Source: PGYR01 sp034670025 (GTDB lineage: Bacteria; Bacteroidota; Ignavibacteria; Kapaibacteriales; UBA2268). From it: a DNA stretch of 39,705 bases. A program made the position numbers and the translations under genes. Positions 8,255 through 16,758 of this stretch are shown piece by piece (positions within the stretch are counted from its first letter, which is position 1; each line of letters begins with the position of its first letter). The stretch spans positions 1 to 39,705 of the forward strand of contig JAXMOE010000011.1 of assembly GCA_034670025.1 (NCBI GenBank). The letters are read 5' to 3'. The notes beneath the pieces were generated by a model. It did no database searches and was not told the origin of the DNA. It saw nothing but the letters and a program-made list of their open reading frames with translations.

Positions 8255-9436
8255 TTAGTACTCCTCGAATAGCTTATAGACTGGTACATCGGCTATTACT
8301 TTGCCAGCATATTTCCGCTTTACGGCAACAGTTGCTTCGGCTAATTCGCGGGACTTTATACCGTATTCTATCGAGTTGTGGGCTTCCAAAAATGCAGCAA
8401 AATCATCAGCTACTTTCAGCAATACTCCATCGTAAGGATTGTAGCGGTCTTCGTTATACTTGCTGTTTATCTCAGACTGATCTACTATTTCGCCGTCATT
8501 TATCTTAGCAGAAAACTCATGGCGAGTGAAAAACTTCATCTCGTCTATCCATTGTGGCTCAATCTGTGGGAATATCTCTTGGTCGGCAAGCATCTCTTCT
8601 ATTCTGTTTATCTCTTCTTGCATCCCCGGTACTGAGCGTTTCACTGGCTTTATTATATCGCGGGTAACTACTTCTGGTAAATCGTGGAATATACCACCCC
8701 AAAAGTTGTTGTAAATTCTTCTATCAGTAACGTTAGGTATCTGCTTAGTGAAGAAATAAGAAAGGCACGCCACCAACATAGTGTGTCCCAAAACCGAAGT
8801 GTTTGGTATTCTTGGCAGGTGACCCCACCTAACTTGGTAACGCAACTCGCCAGTTAGGTCAACAAAATTCTTAATCTTTTGCTTGTTCAGTATGTTCTGT
8901 ATCCCTTTTAGGTCTTTGTATTTCTCAATCTCATTGACCAATTCCTTATGAATGTGGTCTATTTTGTAGCCCTCGGGGTTGGCGTTTCGCACCAACAGAA
9001 ATTCGTAATAAGTAGAGTAGATGTGGGCAGCGTCCAATATTTTCTGGCTGTGTGGATGAATAAAATCTTCCTCAGTCATATAGCTTTTGAACTCTTGCTT
9101 TATTTCTTCGTTGCTGAACTTGCCCTCAACTTCTTTGAATATCATAAAGTTGAGCTTTTTCACCAAGCTCTTGTTCTTGCTAATCTCTTTGAACACCGGG
9201 GACTGTATATCACTAATTACGTTCCTACGAATCAGCTCATATATCCCACCTTTTATTATGTCCAACCACTCAAACTCGTTGCCCTCTTCCTCTTCGTACT
9301 TTGCCAAACAGTAAGCAATCATCATCTTGTGCGAGTGCTTGTCTATCTGTATTAGGTCTATTGGCCTTAGCTTGTCATTCCATCTGACAATAGAAAACCC
9401 TTTGAAAAGTAAGTCTATGAGTGATTTTTTTAGCAT
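8255..9436 (-). CDS. HD-domain phosphohydrolase with an upstream degenerate HD copy
   Basis: Predicted metal-dependent phosphohydrolase of the YfbR/HD_3 kind; substrate unknown, cytoplasmic. The C-terminal half has the metal ligands H218, H251-D252 and a later Asp in the region of LLKVADDFAAF. It carries the family signature GGIFHDLPEVVTRDIIKPVKR split across 247-267. The N-terminal half (about 19-85) repeats the pattern, with RWNDKLRP, HSHKMMIAYCLA, then GGIYELIRRNVISDI, where HD is replaced by EL. The protein therefore appears to be a tandem HD pair with only the second competent. The start ATG is one base after the CNNM gene stop, indicating strong coupling; a small membrane protein follows after 5 bases. 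Confidence 0.8.
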   Translation of the reverse strand: MLKKSLIDLLFKGFSIVRWNDKLRPIDLIQIDKHSHKMMIAYCLAKYEEEEGNEFEWLDIIKGGIYELIRRNVISDIQSPVFKEISKNKSLVKKLNFMIFKEVEGKFSNEEIKQEFKSYMTEEDFIHPHSQKILDAAHIYSTYYEFLLVRNANPEGYKIDHIHKELVNEIEKYKDLKGIQNILNKQKIKNFVDLTGELRYQVRWGHLPRIPNTSVLGHTMLVACLSYFFTKQIPNVTDRRIYNNFWGGIFHDLPEVVTRDIIKPVKRSVPGMQEEINRIEEMLADQEIFPQIEPQWIDEMKFFTRHEFSAKINDGEIVDQSEINSKYNEDRYNPYDGVLLKVADDFAAFLEAHNSIEYGIKSRELAEATVAVKRKYAGKVIADVPVYKLFEEY

Positions 9437-9437
9437 T

Positions 9438-10481
9438 CTAATTGTCTTGTTTTTTTTCTATTCTTTTGTCTCTTTGTTGCTTTGCCAATACTCTTAGGTC
9501 AGCCACTTTGTCGCCTTCATCTATTATCTCTACACCCAATATAGTCTCCAACACATCTTCCATAGTTATCAGTCCTTCCACTCCGCCATACTCATCTACT
9601 ACAACGAACATGTGTTTTTTGCGGCGAAGAAACTCTTCCAATGCCTTGTCCAATCTGGTGTCTTCGTGTATTAAGTTCAGCTCCCTAGTTATAGAGCGGA
9701 TATTCTTATTCGTTTCACCTTTCAGTGCAGTCAGGAATATATCTTTCGATAATACGTAGCCGACTATCTCTTCGTGCTCAGTGTCTTGACTCCAAACGGG
9801 GATTCGGGAATATTGACTTAGCTCAGTGATGTTCTGCACTTCGCCAATTGTCTGACCTTCCGTTAGGGTAATCATTACGGTGCGTGGGGTCATTACGTCA
9901 GTTACTAACACCTCACTGAAGTTCATAATATTTTTTAATATTCGGTATTCATCATCATCGAGCGAACCCTCATCTTTGGCTGATTCGAACATAGCAGCAA
10001 TTTCTTCACGGCTATTTTCCTCGGCATTCTTACCGCTCACCCTTAGCGAAATTTTATCCATAATTGCTTCTATTGGCTTGTTCAAAGTGAAGAACAACTC
10101 ATAGAAAGCAATGAATTTGTGAACATAGTTCTTCGATAGTTTCATTCCGGCTACGAATGACGCAAACTTCAGTACCGCAATAATTAGTATCAATATTATG
10201 AATGATATAATAATAGCAAACAGCCCATCATTCACTACCGTCATACTTAGTCCATAAGTAAAGATAGCAAGCGAGAGCAAGAATGTTTCTATTATTACAA
10301 AAGGATTAAAATTATCGTCATAACGAAGCCAAAATTTCTGCAATTTTCTTGAGTTAGGTATTTCGCTTTCTATCATTTCATCCAAGTCATCTTGACTTAG
10401 CGACGAAATTAGGTTTGAAATAAACGAAATTAGGGTAGCAACTATAATTGAAATAGTCGTTATCGTCTGGGGTATGTCCAT
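9438..10481 (-). CDS. CNNM/DUF21 transmembrane protein with paired CBS domains (CorC-like)
   Basis: Member of the CNNM/HlyC-CorC family linked to Mg2+/Co2+ transport or tolerance, in the inner membrane. The 347 residues show an N-terminal membrane region with about four hydrophobic segments (8-30, 60-85, 88-112 and near 122), the family linker NSREEIAAMFESAKDEGSL, and VTDVMTPRTVMITL opening CBS1 (about 195-250). CBS2 (about 260-318) contains HMFVVVDEYGGVEGLITMED. The protein stops soon after CBS2, so the usual C-terminal CorC_HlyC domain is absent. The N-terminal membrane domain is also short compared with many CNNM proteins. It is the upstream member of a tight cluster with the HD gene (1-base gap). 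Whether the cluster shares a transcript with the lipoprotein gene 78 bases upstream is unclear. Confidence 0.85.
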   Translation of the reverse strand: MDIPQTITTISIIVATLISFISNLISSLSQDDLDEMIESEIPNSRKLQKFWLRYDDNFNPFVIIETFLLSLAIFTYGLSMTVVNDGLFAIIISFIILILIIAVLKFASFVAGMKLSKNYVHKFIAFYELFFTLNKPIEAIMDKISLRVSGKNAEENSREEIAAMFESAKDEGSLDDDEYRILKNIMNFSEVLVTDVMTPRTVMITLTEGQTIGEVQNITELSQYSRIPVWSQDTEHEEIVGYVLSKDIFLTALKGETNKNIRSITRELNLIHEDTRLDKALEEFLRRKKHMFVVVDEYGGVEGLITMEDVLETILGVEIIDEGDKVADLRVLAKQQRDKRIEKKQDN

Positions 10482-10559
10482 ATATTTAAAAAGCTGCGTG
10501 GCTCCTTATATTCATAATATCTCAAAGTTTTAAGTTTGCTAAACGTAATTAAGTCAACC

Positions 10560-11192
10560 TTAGTTTGTCCAATCCTTATCAACTATATTTATTCTACCGG
10601 GGTAGTTGATGTTACCCAACTGAGTCTTTACTGTTGGCCTTGCGTCCAATTTTATATTAGCAGCCGAACCGTTTTGTCCACCAATAGCAAGTGCCAAGTT
10701 GATCAAGTCAGCATAGCCCTCGTTTCCGAAGAAATCGTAGAGATCAATATTCATAACCAATGGAATATTAGTCGCCTTGCCAGTGCCTGGTATTACCAAA
10801 TCGCTACTAATATCACCAGCTATAGTCTGTTTGCCATCTATGTATAGTCTCCAATCCAATCCAGTCAATGTAGCAGATGATTGTTTCGAACCACCAGTGC
10901 CGTCATTAGGGTTTTTGGCATCTACGTTGAGCACAAATCTTGCTGGTAAACTTTTCTGTGCAAAGGCCTGTGTCAGCTTGATTCCATCCATTACAGACAA
11001 ATCATTTACAGATTTGACATTGCTAAGATTAACGCCAGCTAATTGGAAATTGTTTACATCGTCCAACTTAAATTCTAACCGTTGCAGATTAGCTATTGAA
11101 TCTTTCAGTTGATTCAAAGTCTTGCAGCCACTAAGTAAAAGCGATGCTGCAAAGACTGTAATAATCGTTATTTTTATTCTATTCATATTCAA
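10560..11192 (-). CDS. LEA type-2-like (WHy domain) lipoprotein
   Basis: A 210-residue predicted lipoprotein. Residues 6-22 form a signal peptide and LLSGC (19-23) is the lipobox. The mature part has the layout of bacterial LEA2/WHy proteins: FKLDDVNNFQLAGVNL, then PARFVLNVDAKNPND, where the NPN-like motif is a WHy hallmark, then TLTGLDWRLYIDGKQTIAGDI. Related proteins are linked to desiccation or membrane stress; that role is only inferred. It starts 4 bases after the response-regulator stop on the same strand, so the two are probably cotranscribed. Confidence 0.75.
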   Translation of the reverse strand: MNMNRIKITIITVFAASLLLSGCKTLNQLKDSIANLQRLEFKLDDVNNFQLAGVNLSNVKSVNDLSVMDGIKLTQAFAQKSLPARFVLNVDAKNPNDGTGGSKQSSATLTGLDWRLYIDGKQTIAGDISSDLVIPGTGKATNIPLVMNIDLYDFFGNEGYADLINLALAIGGQNGSAANIKLDARPTVKTQLGNINYPGRINIVDKDWTN

Positions 11193-11196
11193 ATTC

Positions 11197-11664
11197 TTAT
11201 ACGTTCAGTCCTGCAGATTCTAATACTTGGCTCGAAGACTGACCAGCCCCGTCCAATGCTGTTGTTAGTACAGAAACTTTCTTTTGTGCTATGTGCAAAT
11301 CAGATAGTAATTTTACCTTAGCAACTAATAATTTTTCTTCTATCGACTTACTCAAGAAATCATCAGCGCCTGCTTCTATTGACTTCAGCTGGTTAGCTGT
11401 GTCGTTTAGTGCAGTTACTATAACTACAGGAATGTCCTTGTCTTCAGCATTTTGCTTCAGATTTTTCACTGTTTCGTAACCGTCCATTCTTGGCATCATA
11501 ACGTCAAGCACGATAGCGTAAGGTTTTTTCTCTTTTACTGATTCCAGACATTCTATTCCGTCGTGTGCTACCATTACTTCGTAGCCATTACTTTCCAAAT
11601 ATCTTTTTAATAACTTTGTTGTGATTTTGTTGTCATCAACTACCAATATTGGCTTAGTACTCAT
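11197..11664 (-). CDS. Stand-alone response regulator receiver protein
   Basis: A 155-residue CheY-like receiver. Acidic pocket residues D10-D11 lie in LVVDDNK, the phosphoacceptor is D54 in IVLDVMMP, the conserved Thr is in VVIVTAL and the conserved Lys in FLSKSIEE. After the receiver (about 1-120) a short helical tail follows, ending SSQVLESAGLNV, with no DNA-binding or enzymatic output domain. It probably acts by protein contact. No histidine kinase is nearby. It is the first gene of a minus-strand series, 4 bases ahead of the LEA-like lipoprotein gene. Confidence 0.9.
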   Translation of the reverse strand: MSTKPILVVDDNKITTKLLKRYLESNGYEVMVAHDGIECLESVKEKKPYAIVLDVMMPRMDGYETVKNLKQNAEDKDIPVVIVTALNDTANQLKSIEAGADDFLSKSIEEKLLVAKVKLLSDLHIAQKKVSVLTTALDGAGQSSSQVLESAGLNV

Positions 11665-11733
11665 AAGTTTACCCTAATTGTTGAATATAGATTATACTAA
11701 TTTATCAAATATTATGTTCATATTTCGATTAAT

Positions 11734-11961
11734 CTAACTAATTTTTATAATAGATACAACTACACCAGCAATTTTAAACCTATTCATTTCATTTATATTA
11801 ATATCAGGGTAGTTTTCGTTCGCAGATAGTAGTACTATTTCCCCTTCTTTTTCCGAATACTTTTTAATAAGAACCTTCCCCATATACTCTACTACCACGG
11901 TGTCAAATAGCTTCGGTTGTGCTTTTCTGTCGATTATACAGTAGTCGCCATCGTTAATTCC
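11734..11961 (-). pseudogene. C-terminal fragment of a LexA/UmuD-like S24 peptidase
   Basis: The minus strand from 11961 reads GINDGDYCIIDRKAQPK, LFDTVVVEYMGKVLIKKY and later FKIAGVVVSIIKIS, then a TAG at 11734-11736. This is the second half of an S24 fold (LexA/UmuD/phage-repressor type). The Lys in VLIKKY fits the catalytic general base, while the Ser nucleophile, the cleavage site and any DNA-binding domain are missing. An in-frame TAA (11962-11964) directly precedes it, inside a solo IS end, so the gene was cut by an IS event. Without a start codon it is not expected to be expressed. Confidence 0.75.
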
Positions 11962-11993
11962 TTAATTGTGTCAACCTTTTTTAGCGTGTTACA
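11960..11993 (-). mobile_element. Solo IS3-type terminal repeat
   Basis: Read on the minus strand this 34-base segment matches 39590-39623 (the left end of the IS3 element at the window's right edge) at 31 of 34 positions, both starting TGyAACACGCTAAAA. Differences are at positions 3, 16 and 28. No transposase gene adjoins it here. It directly borders the truncated S24 gene and is most simply a scar left after loss of the element body. Confidence 0.75.
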
Positions 11994-12117
11994 TATGGAG
12001 GGGTGGCAACGCCCTGGCGTTGACGGGGTGGTTGTCAGGTTTTACTGAAGAGAGATACCTTACGCTATTTTTGGAATGACGTCTTCCAATTCTACCGCCA
12101 ATTGATTAAGTTGGAAT
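11994..12117. other. Leader of the DUF255 gene with a small palindrome
   Basis: Short intergenic stretch beyond the IS scar. It contains the inverted repeat CAACGCC/GGCGTTG (12007-12013 and 12016-12022), similar in style to the GC-rich palindromes at 33580-33620. No clear promoter or ribosome-binding site is visible before the ATG at 12118. Confidence 0.4.
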
Positions 12118-14202
12118 ATGACAAAAGCAATTACCACCCTAATCGTTCTACTTACAGTTGTTGCAGCTTGCAATAGTAATGATGAACCGAGGAAAAACGA
12201 AATGAAAAACACGAACAGATTGATAGATGAGACTAGCCCTTACTTGCTCGAACACGCCCACAACCCTGCGGATTGGTACCCTTGGGGCGACGAGGCGTTG
12301 GAAAAAGCCAAAAGGGAGAACAAACCAATTATAGTCAGCATTGGCTATGCCGCGTGCCACTGGTGCCACGTTATGGAGGGGGAATCGTTCTCTGATGAAG
12401 AAGTGGCAAAGCTGATGAACGAGAAGTTTGTCTGCATAAAAGTTGACCGCGAGGAACGTCCCGACATCGACAATCTGTATATGAACGCGGCACTGATGAT
12501 AAATGGGCGTGGTGGCTGGCCGCTCAATGCCATTGCTCTGCCCGATGGTCGTCCGTTTTTTGTTGGTACTTACTTCCCCAAAGAAGACTGGATGCGTTTG
12601 CTGGAACAGATTAGTAATATGTACGCTAATAATTATGACAAAATTCTAACTAATGCCGTAGCTGTTGAGAATGGGCTGAAAGAGCAGGTAGCTGACTTAG
12701 TCGCTCAACCGAAGCGTAAGGATTGGGACTATGCTAATCTGTATGACACTGTGGACGGTAAGCTGGACTCGGAGTATGGCGGAATGCGTGGTGCACCGAA
12801 ATTCCCTATGCCATCGGTGTGGGATTTTTTGCAGCAATACAGCTATCTGGAAAAAAGCCAACCAGCGTATGACAATGCGGTGCTGACCCTGGAGACAATG
12901 GGTACGAGCGGCACTTATGACCAGTTGGGTGGTGGTTTCCACCGCTACGCAACGGATATGGCTTGGATGATTCCCCACTTCGAGAAGATGCTTTACGACA
13001 ATGCACAGCTGCTCAGCACTTATTCCAATGCTTATAAGGCGGATAAGAATGAGTTCTACGAGCAGATTGTGAGTGGTACGGTGGAGTTTGCAGAGCGTGA
13101 GCTGATGTCCGATGAGGGCGGCTTCTACTCCTCTCTGAATTCTGATAGCGAAGGCGAAGAGGGGAAATTCTATGTTTGGGAATACGACGAGATATATAAG
13201 CTGTTATCTAAAGATGAGTTCGATTTGCTTGAAAGCTACTACGGACTGACGGAAGGAGGAAATTGGGAAGAGGGCAAGAATATACTCCATTCCAACTGGA
13301 CGCTGAGTGAGTTCAGTGAGCAAAATGATTTGGACTCTGCCATGGTAGCTGAGGCAATGCAATCTGCCCACAAAAAGCTAATGGCTCACCGTGACACGAG
13401 GGTTAGACCAAGCACGGACGATAAGATAATTACTTCGTGGAATGCTATGATGATTAGCGGTTTGGTGACTGCCTACACAGCTTTTGGTGATGAGAAATAC
13501 TTGCAATTAGCTCTACGAAATGCCGAGTTTGTTGAATCAAAACTGATGAATAGCGATGGCAGTTTGCACCGCACTTACAAGAATGGTGAGAGCAAAATCA
13601 ATGGTCTTTTGGATGATTATTCCCTGCTATCTCGAGCATATTTGGACTTATACCAATCGACATTTGACAAGAAATGGCTCGATTTGTCGGAGCAATTGTT
13701 GGAGAATATCAAGAGTAATTTCTTCGACGAAAAGACTGGATTCTACTTCTACAAAAGCACTAAGGACACACCATTAGCAGCCGAGACTATGGAGCTGCAA
13801 GACAATGTCGTTCCTGCATCCAACTCAGTTGTTGCTCATCTGCTATTCGATTTGGGGCATATACTATACAAAGATGATTACATTAAAAAAGCGGAAGATA
13901 TGACAGCAACAATGCTAAGTGGCACAGAGCGTAGCCCCAGCTTCCATTCCAACTGGGCAAAGTTAATAGGAAAGCTACAACACGGAATATACGAAGTGGC
14001 AATAGTGGGAAGCGATGTAAGTAAATTAGCACAACAAATGCAATCGCACTATCTGCCGAATGCACTTTTCATTGGTGGTACGGAGGAGAACTTGCCATTG
14101 TTAGAAGGCAAGCTGACAGATGGTACGATGATATATGTATGTAAGGATAAGGTGTGTAATATGCCTGTTGAGAGTGTGGAAGCGGCATTGGAGCAGTTTT
14201 GA
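12118..14202 (+). CDS. Thioredoxin-domain protein, DUF255/YyaL (spermatogenesis-associated 20) family
   Basis: A 694-residue member of the DUF255 family: an N-terminal thioredoxin-like domain followed by an (alpha/alpha)6-barrel resembling N-acylglucosamine epimerase. Biochemical role unsettled. Visible signatures are NRLIDETSPYLLEHAHNPADW, split at 33-53, and the redox motif AACHWCHVM with C80 and C83, then RGGWPLNA and APKFPMPS. The barrel region includes HFEKMLYDNAQLL and DDKIITSWNAMM. From the first ATG the protein begins with a lipoprotein-like signal (LLTVVAAC, Cys18), which would export it. An internal ATG at 12202 (MKNTNRLID) would instead give the usual cytoplasmic form. I favour the longer form because the signal is well formed. 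Confidence 0.9.
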   Translation: MTKAITTLIVLLTVVAACNSNDEPRKNEMKNTNRLIDETSPYLLEHAHNPADWYPWGDEALEKAKRENKPIIVSIGYAACHWCHVMEGESFSDEEVAKLMNEKFVCIKVDREERPDIDNLYMNAALMINGRGGWPLNAIALPDGRPFFVGTYFPKEDWMRLLEQISNMYANNYDKILTNAVAVENGLKEQVADLVAQPKRKDWDYANLYDTVDGKLDSEYGGMRGAPKFPMPSVWDFLQQYSYLEKSQPAYDNAVLTLETMGTSGTYDQLGGGFHRYATDMAWMIPHFEKMLYDNAQLLSTYSNAYKADKNEFYEQIVSGTVEFAERELMSDEGGFYSSLNSDSEGEEGKFYVWEYDEIYKLLSKDEFDLLESYYGLTEGGNWEEGKNILHSNWTLSEFSEQNDLDSAMVAEAMQSAHKKLMAHRDTRVRPSTDDKIITSWNAMMISGLVTAYTAFGDEKYLQLALRNAEFVESKLMNSDGSLHRTYKNGESKINGLLDDYSLLSRAYLDLYQSTFDKKWLDLSEQLLENIKSNFFDEKTGFYFYKSTKDTPLAAETMELQDNVVPASNSVVAHLLFDLGHILYKDDYIKKAEDMTATMLSGTERSPSFHSNWAKLIGKLQHGIYEVAIVGSDVSKLAQQMQSHYLPNALFIGGTEENLPLLEGKLTDGTMIYVCKDKVCNMPVESVEAALEQF

Positions 14203-14330
14203 GGTTACGCTGTCAGAGTTGTAAAAATTCTGTAATTCGAGGACAGTTTTGATATGAAAATTCACATTTGTAGAATATCAATTGGTACAAACCACAAAAT
14301 GGCATAGCGGTTCAACAATTAGTATGAATT

Positions 14331-14350
14331 AGAAAGTAATTGTACTTTCT
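14331..14350. promoter_or_regulatory. Perfect 8-bp hairpin before the MarC-family gene
   Basis: AGAAAGTA (14331-14338), loop ATTG, TACTTTCT (14343-14350). It lies 56 bases before the MarC-family start and about 130 bases after the DUF255 stop. No T run follows, so an operator or RNA structure is as likely as a weak terminator. Confidence 0.35.
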
Positions 14351-14405
14351 GTGTAATTATAATTAAGTTTGAAATAATTATTTATAATAAAAACTAATAA
14401 TATTT

Positions 14406-15002
14406 ATGGATGGACTTTCAGCTTCTATTTGGTCTTCGGCAGTGGTGCTATTCTTTCTAATGGATCCATTGGGTAATGTACCAATAGTTCTTTCTGTATT
14501 AAAAGATATTGACCCCAAACGACAAAGGGTAATAATAGCACGAGAGTTAGTTATAGCTTTGTTTATTCTATTAGTATTTTTGTTTTTAGGTAAGCCACTA
14601 CTTAATTTTTTACATTTGCAACAGGAAGCGGTAACTATTTCTGGTGGAATAATATTGTTAATTATTGGTTTAAGAATGATTTTTCCTACTCCAGATGGTA
14701 TAGTGGGACAACAACCAGATGGGGAACCATTCATTGTTCCTCTGGCAATTCCTTTGATTGCTGGGCCTTCGGTGTTAGCAATGCTAATATTAATGACTCA
14801 AAGCGGTCCAAACAAAATGACAGATTGGTTGTTGTCACTTCTGATAGCTTGGGGCCTTTCTGCTGTTATTTTACTAGCGGCACCCCACCTGCTAAAACTA
14901 TTACGCAAACGAGGGCTAACAGCGTTAGAACGACTGATGGGTATGATATTAGTTATGATTTCTATACAAATGCTACTAAATGGGTTAAACCTTTTGAAGT
15001 AG
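14406..15002 (+). CDS. MarC-family integral membrane protein (YhgN-like)
   Basis: A 198-residue protein with six hydrophobic segments, the normal length for the UPF0056/MarC family. The signatures FFLMDPLGNVPIVLSVL (about 16-32), ISGGIILLIIGLRM (about 78-91) and FIVPLAIPLIAGPSVLAML (about 108-126) are the two half-repeats typical of the family. The transported substrate is unknown; an early link to multiple antibiotic resistance was not upheld in E. coli. It is probably a single-gene unit: an 8-bp hairpin lies upstream and a perfect 10-bp terminator follows and is shared with rpmG on the other strand. Confidence 0.9.
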   Translation: MDGLSASIWSSAVVLFFLMDPLGNVPIVLSVLKDIDPKRQRVIIARELVIALFILLVFLFLGKPLLNFLHLQQEAVTISGGIILLIIGLRMIFPTPDGIVGQQPDGEPFIVPLAIPLIAGPSVLAMLILMTQSGPNKMTDWLLSLLIAWGLSAVILLAAPHLLKLLRKRGLTALERLMGMILVMISIQMLLNGLNLLK

Positions 15003-15024
15003 AAACCAAAAAAGAATATAAAAA

Positions 15025-15056
15025 AAAGCCAGTACAAATATACTGGCTTTAATTTT
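15025..15056. terminator. Bidirectional terminator between MarC-family gene and rpmG
   Basis: AAAGCCAGTA (15025-15034) and TACTGGCTTT (15041-15050) form a perfect 10-bp stem with a 6-base loop. A-rich sequence lies on the left and T-rich on the right, so it can stop transcription from both directions. Confidence 0.9.
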
Positions 15057-15078
15057 TTCTTTTCACAATTCGAGCTAA

Positions 15079-15258
15079 TTACTTAACTTCTTTGTGTAAA
15101 GTGTGACGACCTAAGAACGGATTATACTTTTTAATCTCAATTCTGTCAGGTGTGTTTTGCTTGTTTTTCATAGTAGAATATCTTGAAGCTGGTCTTCCTT
15201 CGCCCTTTGCTTCAGTACATTCTAATATTATTTTTACTCTATGACCTTTCTTTGCCAT
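15079..15258 (-). CDS. rpmG: 50S ribosomal protein L33
   Basis: A 59-residue ribosomal protein of the large subunit. The minus strand reads MAKKGHRVKIILECTE at the start, then SRYSTMKNKQNTPDR and IKKYNPFLGRHTLHKEVK at the end, which is a complete L33. It has a single Cys (in LECTE) and lacks the paired CxxC zinc motifs of the zinc-binding paralog, so it is the zinc-independent form. It stands alone between a shared terminator and the antiporter leader, without rpmB or a tRNA gene at its side. Confidence 0.95.
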   Translation of the reverse strand: MAKKGHRVKIILECTEAKGEGRPASRYSTMKNKQNTPDRIEIKKYNPFLGRHTLHKEVK

Positions 15259-15405
15259 TATTAAACTCCATATTTGATTTCTATTTAGTTACAAAATTAA
15301 TAAGACTTTTCCACAATACAAAAGAAAATATTTTGTCAATAGCTTTTTATTGGTAAAAAAAACCATTAAATTAGAAATTGAATATTAACAAGATAAAGGT
15401 GGCGT

Positions 15406-16758
15406 TTGTTTAATCCTTACGTAGCTATAATTGCTGCATCACTAATAATAGTAGCATCCTACTTTTTTGATGTAGCTTCGAAAAAATTCAAAATACCATC
15501 GGTACTATTCTTAATTTTCACAGGTATAGGACTTAAGTATGGTTTAGAATTTTACGATTTGATTGTTCCAGAAAGCTTTTTTAGCATTCTGCAATTGCTT
15601 GGTATATTTGGGCTGATTATGATTGTATTGGAAGCGGCTCTCGATCTGAAAATATCGAAAGACAAAGTGCCACTCATACGGTCATCGGTGGCTTTAGCAC
15701 TTTTTGTGTTGATTATCACTGCATTCAGTATTGGTGGAGTTATATACTATATACTGGGTGATGAGCCATTTTTCAACTGCTTGGTCTATGCTATACCGCT
15801 TAGTGTGGTGAGTAGTGCTGTGCTGATTCCTTCGGTGCACACTTTGACAAAAAAGAAAAAAGAATTTCTGATTTACGAATCTACTTTTTCTGACATTCTG
15901 GGTATCTTGTTCTTCAACTTTGTTGTATTGCAAGAGGGCAGTGTGCTGTCGTGGTCGGGTGTATCCATGATTGTTGCAACAGTGCTTTTCTCTATTTTCG
16001 TGAGCTATATATTGGTTTTCGTATTTAGTAAGATTAAAACACACGTTAAGCTGTTTTTGATGATTGCTATTCTTGCCTTGCTCTATGCTTTAGGCAAAAA
16101 GCTGCACCTTTCTACTCTTCTGATGATATTTATCTTCGGTATTGTTATGAATAACGCGAAGATATTTTACAGAGGTAGATTATCAAAAACAATCAACTTT
16201 GACAATGTGAAGTCTATTAGACGAGAGTTCCACACTATAACAGCAGAGACTGCATTCGTTATTCGTACATTCTTCTTTATAGCATTTGGTATGAGTATAG
16301 ACATTATGTTATTAGCTGACCCAAGGGTGTTAGTAATAGGATTTATAATATTGGTGCTGTTATATTTGGTTCGGTACGTAAATTTCAAGGTGTTCTTGAA
16401 AACGGATGTATTCCCAGAAATTTTCCTTGCTCCTCGTGGATTGATTACTATTCTATTATTCTTCTCTATCCCTATGCAGTTTCAGATCAAGGATTTGAGT
16501 GAGGGGATATTGTTCTTTGTAATCTTGGGTACGAGTTTGATAATGATGGCCGCCATTATGGCTTCCAAAGATTCAGAAATGGAGACTACCACCCTGTTCG
16601 ATGTGGGATTGGGGCAAGCTTCGGATTATGAAATAGAATACGAAACATTCTCAGAGTTTGATGATTTGCTCGATGACGTCGGCAATATAAAAGAAAATGG
16701 CGACAAAAAATTAAATGAAAACAACGATAATAATAATGAACCGAAAGGAGAGAGTTAA
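15406..16758 (+). CDS. Cation/proton antiporter (CPA family) with acidic C-terminal tail
   Basis: A 450-residue membrane protein exchanging Na+ or K+ for H+, by family. About 12 hydrophobic segments fill residues 1-390, with FFDVASKKFKIPSVLFLIFTG at the N-terminus split over segments 1-2, and FLAPRGLITILLFF (about 344-357) near the end, a conserved CPA1 helix. The TTG start at 15406 follows AAAGGTGG by 5 bases, and an in-frame TAA lies four codons upstream, so no ATG start is available. The soluble tail is rich in Asp, Glu and Asn. The stop overlaps the ATG of the next gene (TAATG), so the antiporter is translationally coupled to an M16 peptidase. Confidence 0.85.
   Translation: MFNPYVAIIAASLIIVASYFFDVASKKFKIPSVLFLIFTGIGLKYGLEFYDLIVPESFFSILQLLGIFGLIMIVLEAALDLKISKDKVPLIRSSVALALFVLIITAFSIGGVIYYILGDEPFFNCLVYAIPLSVVSSAVLIPSVHTLTKKKKEFLIYESTFSDILGILFFNFVVLQEGSVLSWSGVSMIVATVLFSIFVSYILVFVFSKIKTHVKLFLMIAILALLYALGKKLHLSTLLMIFIFGIVMNNAKIFYRGRLSKTINFDNVKSIRREFHTITAETAFVIRTFFFIAFGMSIDIMLLADPRVLVIGFIILVLLYLVRYVNFKVFLKTDVFPEIFLAPRGLITILLFFSIPMQFQIKDLSEGILFFVILGTSLIMMAAIMASKDSEMETTTLFDVGLGQASDYEIEYETFSEFDDLLDDVGNIKENGDKKLNENNDNNNEPKGES

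Noticed and set aside
8378..9355. Several plus-strand open frames opposite the HD-domain gene
   Set aside because: They are antisense shadows of a convincing HD protein; composition is unlike a real protein.
11994..12117. Possible riboswitch or small RNA before the DUF255 gene
   Set aside because: Only one short palindrome of the general intergenic type is present; no known riboswitch core is visible.
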